From Chloroflexota bacterium (GTDB lineage: Bacteria > Chloroflexota > UBA5177 > JANWHV01), in NCBI GenBank assembly GCA_025450255.1, contig JANWHV010000077.1:1-6033 (forward strand): 6,033 bases of DNA, read 5' to 3'. The number at the start of each line of letters is the position of its first letter. The first letter of the stretch is position 1. The position numbers and the translations under genes were made by a program. Positions 1 to 6,033 of this stretch are shown here, in pieces. Under the pieces are notes generated by a model that saw only the letters and a program-made list of their open reading frames with translations, was not told the origin of the DNA and did no database searches.

Positions 1-6
1 CCTCGG

Positions 7-147
7 TCAGTCGCTGCCCAGCGAAAGCACCGCCATGAATGCCTCCTGGGGGATCTCGACGTTCCCCACGCGCTTCATGCGCGCCTTGCCTTCTTTTTGC
101 TTTTCAAGCAGTTTGCGCTTCCGTGTGATATCGCCGCCGTAACACTA
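7..147 (-). pseudogene. lepA: Intact LepA C-terminal tail lying beyond the in-frame TAG
   Basis: Reading through the TAG at 145-147 in the lepA frame gives 45 further codons without another stop, ending at TGA (7-9). They begin [17 protein letters not shown] and end [17 protein letters not shown]. This is the canonical conserved end of EF4, which in E. coli LepA reads AKCYGGDISRKKKLLQKQK at the same place. With the amber codon counted as one residue the full protein would be 600 residues, almost exactly the family length (E. coli LepA has 599). The amber sits where the family has Lys, and the preceding residue is Glu instead of the usual Ala. No frameshift is present. The tail is the basic segment that reaches toward the peptidyl-transferase centre in EF4-ribosome structures (family knowledge). 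This is either part of a functional gene hidden by an error or recoding, or a newly orphaned remnant. Confidence 0.9.
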
Positions 148-1809
148 TTCGAGCACGTCTTTCCGCATGGCGCGGATTGTTTCGCGCGCGATAATGCGAG
201 ATCCGACCGCGGCTTGAATTGGGACCTCGAACATCTGGCGTGGAATAATCGTTCTGAGCTTATCGACGAGGCCTCGGCCAGTTGCATACGCCTTGTCGGT
301 ATGCGTGATCATCGACAGCGCGTCCACGGGCATGCCATTTACCAGGATGTCCAGCTTCACCAGCTTTCCCTCCCTGTAGCCCACCATGCTGTAGTCGAGC
401 GAGGCGTAGCCCTGTGTCCGTGACTTGAGTTGGTCGTAATAGTCAATTATCAGCTCTGACAAGGGTACGTCGTAGTCAATCTGCACGCGCTGCTCGTCAA
501 TGTATGACATGTGCAGAAACACGCCGCGGTGGGATTGGTTCAGTTCCATGACCACGCCAATGTAGTTCGTGGGCGAGAAGATGCTGGCTTTGACCCAGGG
601 CTCGGAGATGGTGGCGATTTCACCGACGGGTGGTAGCTGGGCTGGGTTGTCGACGTTTAACTCGGCCCCGGTTGTGGTGACCACCTTATACTCCACGCTG
701 GGGGCCGTCGCCAACAACTCAAGATTGTACTCGCGTTCCAGCCGCTCCTGGATAATCTCCATGTGCAAGAGGCCCAGAAAGCCACAGCGGTAACCAAACC
801 CAAGCGCCACCGAGCTTTCCGGCTCGTAGGTGAGGCTGGCGTCGTTAAGCTGGAGCCGATCGAGCGCCTCACGCACGAGAGGATAGTCCTCGCCGTTAAT
901 CGGATAGATACCGGCAAACACCATCGGTTGCGCGGCTTTGTATCCCGGCAACGCTTCGCTCGCGCGGTTGACCGCGTTTGTGATCGTGTCGCCGACCTGG
1001 CAATCCTTTACGTTTTTCAACCCGGTGGCGATGTACCCAACCTCGCCCGCGGTCAGTTCGGGAAGTGGCGTAAGCATGGGCCGGAAACTGCCGAGATCCA
1101 TAAGCTCGCTCTCGGCGCCCGACGCCATCAGGGCCACGCGAGAACCCGAGGGCAAGGTGCCGTCCATCATCCGTACGTAGGCAATGACACCACGATAGGG
1201 ATCGTATTTAGAGTCAAAGATCAGAGCGCGCACGGGCGCGTCCGGATCGCCGGACGGCGGCGGCACCTGCTTGACCACGGCCTCCAGCACGTCGTGGATG
1301 CCGATGCCGCTCTTCGCGCTCATCAACACGACATCGTCAGGATCCAGGCCGATACCCCGCAGAATCTCCTCGCGAACCCGTTCGGGCTCGGCGCTTGGCA
1401 GGTCAATTTTGTTAATAACCGGGATGATGGCCAGGTTTTGCTCGAAGGCCAGGTACACGTTGGCAAGGGTTTGGGCTTCGATCCCCTGGCTGGCGTCAAC
1501 AACCAGTATCGCGCCTTCGCAGGCGGCAAGGCTTCGGGACACCTCGTAATTGAAGTCGACATGACCAGGAGTGTCTATGAGGTTGAGCTCGTATTCATGG
1601 CCGTCGTCAGCCTTGTATGCCATGCGCACGGCCTGCGCCTTAATGGTGATGCCCTTTTCGCGCTCCAGGTCCATCTGGTCAAGGACCTGTTCCTCCATCT
1701 CGCGCTTCGTCAGGGTATTGGTTTCCTCGAGCAAGCGATCGGCGAGCGTGGATTTGCCGTGATCGATGTGCGCAATTATGCAAAAGTTCCGAATGTACTT
1801 CTGGTCCAT
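145..1809 (-). CDS. lepA: Elongation factor 4 (LepA GTPase), ending early at an in-frame amber codon
   Basis: EF4 is a cytoplasmic translational GTPase that binds ribosomes and affects initiation, back-translocation or stalled elongation. The N-terminal GTPase motifs are all visible: G1 AHIDHGKST (residues 13-21), G2 GITIK (53-57), G3 DTPGH with the catalytic His (79-83), G4 NKID (133-136) and G5 SAKSG (164-168). The LepA-typical [15 protein letters not shown] segment follows in the middle, and [20 protein letters not shown] near the end belongs to the LepA-specific C-terminal domain. The start at 1809 is fixed by an in-frame TAG only three codons upstream, and AGGAG lies 3 nt before the ATG. 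The frame stops at residue 554 with TAG (145-147), whereas family members are about 600 residues long. The missing tail is encoded directly beyond the stop (separate entry). The gene is divergent from gpmI. The family assignment is certain. Whether the product is really truncated is not. Confidence 0.95.
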   Translation of the reverse strand: MDQKYIRNFCIIAHIDHGKSTLADRLLEETNTLTKREMEEQVLDQMDLEREKGITIKAQAVRMAYKADDGHEYELNLIDTPGHVDFNYEVSRSLAACEGAILVVDASQGIEAQTLANVYLAFEQNLAIIPVINKIDLPSAEPERVREEILRGIGLDPDDVVLMSAKSGIGIHDVLEAVVKQVPPPSGDPDAPVRALIFDSKYDPYRGVIAYVRMMDGTLPSGSRVALMASGAESELMDLGSFRPMLTPLPELTAGEVGYIATGLKNVKDCQVGDTITNAVNRASEALPGYKAAQPMVFAGIYPINGEDYPLVREALDRLQLNDASLTYEPESSVALGFGYRCGFLGLLHMEIIQERLEREYNLELLATAPSVEYKVVTTTGAELNVDNPAQLPPVGEIATISEPWVKASIFSPTNYIGVVMELNQSHRGVFLHMSYIDEQRVQIDYDVPLSELIIDYYDQLKSRTQGYASLDYSMVGYREGKLVKLDILVNGMPVDALSMITHTDKAYATGRGLVDKLRTIIPRQMFEVPIQAAVGSRIIARETIRAMRKDVLE

Positions 1810-2038
1810 GTGCTCCTACAAGGGTCAGACCGCCGAAAATAACCCCGATTCATCCGCCTAAGGGTACAGGGAAGCGTTAGGTCTTGTCGCGTCGCGGCCT
1901 CGCCCGAGAAGGCGCACGCGAATGGGATGGTACACTGGGGTCGCGAGTCGTTACCCGATCAGTCCTTGATCGTCAGGCCCGCGATAGGATTGACACGCCG
2001 TTCGGCCTTCTGAGAGTTGGCGCGGTTAGGAGCAAGTC
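1810..2038. promoter_or_regulatory. Divergent intergenic region between lepA and gpmI
   Basis: This 229-bp spacer must carry the promoters of both divergent genes. On the plus strand there is a -10-like TACACT at 1931-1936 and an exact TTGACA at 1990-1995. They are in the wrong order to form one promoter, and the TTGACA has no acceptable -10 at 16-18 bp. On the minus strand TACCCT (1866-1861) is a weak -10 candidate for lepA. I see no convincing complete promoter, RNA gene or conserved ORF here. The regulatory role is inferred from the gene arrangement only. Confidence 0.4.
2026..2032 (+). promoter_or_regulatory. Ribosome binding site that supports the gpmI GTG start
   Basis: TTAGGAG ends 6 nt before the GTG at 2039. 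This spacing and the absence of a better ATG decide the start. The first internal ATG lies far inside conserved sequence, beyond the metal-binding Asp13. Confidence 0.75.
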
Positions 2039-5048
<3,010 letters not shown>

Positions 5049-5163
5049 CTCGCCGGGGGTTTCCCTATTAGCGGTCGAGAAGGCTACACTTTACCTGTGG
5101 GTGTGAGCGCGCTCATGTAATTACGAGCCCCATCAAACCACTTTCATCTTCAGGAGGAATCAT
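5049..5163 (+). promoter_or_regulatory. Upstream region of the copper-protein gene, with a 12-bp palindrome
   Basis: This 115-bp spacer contains a -10-like TACACT (5085-5090). Next come a perfect 12-bp palindrome TGAGCGCGCTCA (5104-5115), TGTAAT (5116-5121, one mismatch to TATAAT) and an 8-bp palindrome GTAATTAC (5117-5124). The adjacency of a palindrome and a -10-like hexamer resembles an operator over a promoter. No convincing -35 is visible, and no intrinsic terminator with a T tract follows eno. Confidence 0.4.
5152..5157 (+). promoter_or_regulatory. Strong ribosome binding site of the copper-protein gene
   Basis: AGGAGG is a perfect anti-16S match ending 6 nt before the ATG at 5164. It is the strongest such site in the window, suggesting high translation of the secreted product and confirming the start. 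Confidence 0.8.
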
Positions 5164-5715
5164 ATGAGCTTCAATCCCGCGCGACTTCTCGCTGCCAGCG
5201 CACTCGCGCTAGCGGTGTCGGGAGGCGCGTCCCTGGCCGGACAAACCACTGCCGACGCGCATGGCGCCTCGGCACATGCCGCGAAGACCCCGGTTTGGCT
5301 GGTGGCAAATGCCAAAGCGCATACCGCCAAGCTCACCGTTATCGCCGGCTACAACAACGCCATGGGCGGCTTCAATTTCAATGGATACTTCAAAGGCGGC
5401 ATGCTGGTTTCCGTTCCGGTTGGTTATAAGGTGACGGTCGTGTTCAGCAACAATTCGGCATTGCCGCACAGTGTGGCGTTTGTACAGATGTCCAAGAAGG
5501 ATGCATCGAGTTACACCCCCGCATTCAAGGGCGCCGAGTCACCGAAGCCGGTTACTGGCGTTGGCAAGGGCAAAACGCAGAAGTTTACCTTTGTCGCCAA
5601 CAAGGTAGGCAGCTACGCCTTTGTATGCGCGGTACCTGGCCACGAGGCGGCGGGCATGTGGGACACGTTTGTCGTCACGAAGAGCGGATCGGCGATCGTC
5701 AAGGTCAAGAAGTAA
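5164..5715 (+). CDS. Secreted sulfocyanin-like blue (type 1) copper protein
   Basis: This is a small extracytoplasmic cupredoxin that probably shuttles single electrons between respiratory complexes. The 183-residue product starts with a Sec-type signal: Arg7, a hydrophobic Leu/Ala core at about 8-25, and likely cleavage near residues 25-27. The uncut helix could instead serve as a membrane anchor. There is no lipobox Cys. An Ala/His-rich linker (about 28-42) leads to a single cupredoxin domain (about 45-178). FNFNGYFKGGMLVSVPVGY (70-88) and LPHSVAF are typical of the sulfocyanin family. Inferred copper ligands are His102 (PHS), Cys155, His160 and axial Met165 in the arrangement C-x4-H-x4-M (VCAVPGHEAAGMW), the spacing seen in sulfocyanin and rusticyanin. 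The mature domain is Lys-rich. The gene has its own strong RBS and a downstream terminator-like hairpin, and no oxidase or cytochrome gene is visible nearby. The fold is secure. The redox partner is unknown, and a copper nitrite reductase fragment is excluded by length. Confidence 0.88.
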   Translation: MSFNPARLLAASALALAVSGGASLAGQTTADAHGASAHAAKTPVWLVANAKAHTAKLTVIAGYNNAMGGFNFNGYFKGGMLVSVPVGYKVTVVFSNNSALPHSVAFVQMSKKDASSYTPAFKGAESPKPVTGVGKGKTQKFTFVANKVGSYAFVCAVPGHEAAGMWDTFVVTKSGSAIVKVKK

Positions 5716-5803
5716 CTACCAGCCTCCCGCCAAGTCGATGTTGGATATCAACCACGGCTTCGCGGCACAAGCACGATTAACGGTTACTTGAAGCGCGTTC
5801 ACC

Positions 5804-5837
5804 AACGGGGCGGTGTGCAGACGGGCACCGCCCCGTT
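5804..5837 (+). terminator. Terminator-like hairpin after the copper-protein gene
   Basis: AACGGGGCGGTG (5804-5815) is perfectly complementary to CACCGCCCCGTT (5826-5837), giving a 12-bp GC-rich stem with a 10-nt loop, about 90 nt after the TAA. The T run after the stem is only three bases. It may therefore be a weak intrinsic terminator or a 3'-end stabilising hairpin. The stem itself is far too long and perfect to be chance. Confidence 0.7.
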
Positions 5838-5964
5838 TCGCGCCCCATCCAAACCCTATCATTGGGTGCGCCACGCTCAATGCTGGAAGCCTCGTGCGCG
5901 GCGAGAATAGGTCAAATTGCGTTAGCCCTTGATCTAGCCTTTTTATTCATGGAGGAGCGAAGGC

Positions 5965-6028
5965 GAGGCATCGCCGTGTAGAGTAGGCTGAAATAACGAA
6001 CTCACGCCTAGCCTGCAGGAGATGCCTC
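5965..6028 (+). promoter_or_regulatory. Inverted repeats enclosing the Shine-Dalgarno of the next gene
   Basis: The outer arms GAGGCATC (5965-5972) and GATGCCTC (6021-6028) are exact 8-bp complements. The right arm ends directly before the ATG at 6029. The inner arms GTAGGCT (5983-5989) and AGCCTGC (6010-6016) form seven pairs with one G-U. The CAGGAG ribosome binding site (6016-6021) falls in the internal loop and stem ends. Such a fold in mRNA could restrict translation start. Alternatively these are subterminal repeats of a mobile element. Confidence 0.4.
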
Positions 6029-6033
6029 ATGAG
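6029..6033 (+). CDS. Probable start of a further gene, cut by the window edge
   Basis: ATG at 6029 is preceded by CAGGAG (6016-6021) with 7-nt spacing, a normal start context in this genome. Only the first five bases are present, so nothing can be said about the product. A second ATG at 6022 touches the Shine-Dalgarno and is an unlikely start. Confidence 0.4.

Larger units (their letters stand above)
5716..6028. other. Non-coding stretch downstream of the copper-protein gene
   Basis: I find no credible protein gene in these 313 bases on either strand. The stretch holds the terminator-like hairpin at 5804-5837, a short ACCC/GGGT hairpin in the 5850s-5860s and T-rich sequence at 5940-5947. A 10-codon ATG frame (5949-5981) lacks a Shine-Dalgarno sequence. 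An inverted-repeat structure at 5965-6028 runs up to a probable start codon. No tRNA or rRNA sequence is recognisable. Confidence 0.6.

Noticed and set aside
763..1842. A 359-codon open frame on the plus strand opposite lepA
   Set aside because: It lies antisense to a strongly conserved EF4 coding sequence, has no recognisable domain and lacks a good ribosome binding site. Long antisense frames are expected opposite conserved GC-rich genes.
1990..1995. Exact TTGACA as the -35 box of gpmI
   Set aside because: No -10-like hexamer is present at 16-18 bp, and a start from it would fall on the ribosome binding site.
5910..5947. Possible second terminator (GGTCAA/TTGATC stem before a T-rich run)
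   Set aside because: The six-pair stem includes a wobble, has a 13-nt loop and is separated from the T run, so it is too weak to call.

Overview
The window is a GC-rich bacterial chromosome segment with dense protein coding, clear Shine-Dalgarno sequences (AGGAG/AGGAGG) and ATG or GTG starts. It holds four recognisable genes and the first bases of a probable fifth. Three are housekeeping genes with bacterial-type sequences: lepA (EF4), gpmI (cofactor-independent phosphoglycerate mutase) and eno (enolase). The fourth encodes a secreted, sulfocyanin-like blue copper protein. This copper family is best known from acidophilic archaea and some acid-tolerant soil or mine bacteria. Together with the base composition this suggests an environmental bacterium, perhaps Chloroflexota, Dormibacterota or a similar phylum. 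That placement is inference only and cannot be settled from the sequence alone.

Layout. From 1809 down to 145 (minus strand), lepA encodes a normal EF4 up to residue 554 and then meets an in-frame amber codon (145-147). The canonical 45-residue C-terminal tail follows in the same frame and ends at a TGA at 7-9. A 229-bp divergent intergenic region (1810-2038) separates lepA from gpmI (2039-3607, plus strand, GTG start). A 145-bp spacer with a -10-like hexamer and two small hairpins leads to eno (3753-5048). A further 115-bp spacer holds a perfect 12-bp palindrome and leads to the cupredoxin gene (5164-5715). The remaining 313 bp (5716-6028) is non-coding. It contains a strong GC-rich terminator-like hairpin (5804-5837), then an inverted-repeat structure that encloses a Shine-Dalgarno sequence just before a probable new start codon at 6029.

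How the genes relate. GpmI and Eno catalyse consecutive reactions of lower glycolysis and gluconeogenesis (3-phosphoglycerate to 2-phosphoglycerate to phosphoenolpyruvate), so their adjacency makes functional sense. The copper protein is an extracytoplasmic electron carrier. It has its own strong RBS and a likely private terminator, so it is probably transcribed separately from eno. LepA is divergent and functionally unrelated to them.

The observation most worth checking is the amber codon inside lepA: everything after it is intact and conserved. Sequencing error, a very recent nonsense mutation and readthrough are all possible. The eno gene appears to use TAG as a true stop, which argues against genome-wide reassignment. 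I did not find strong evidence for a new multi-gene system in this window.
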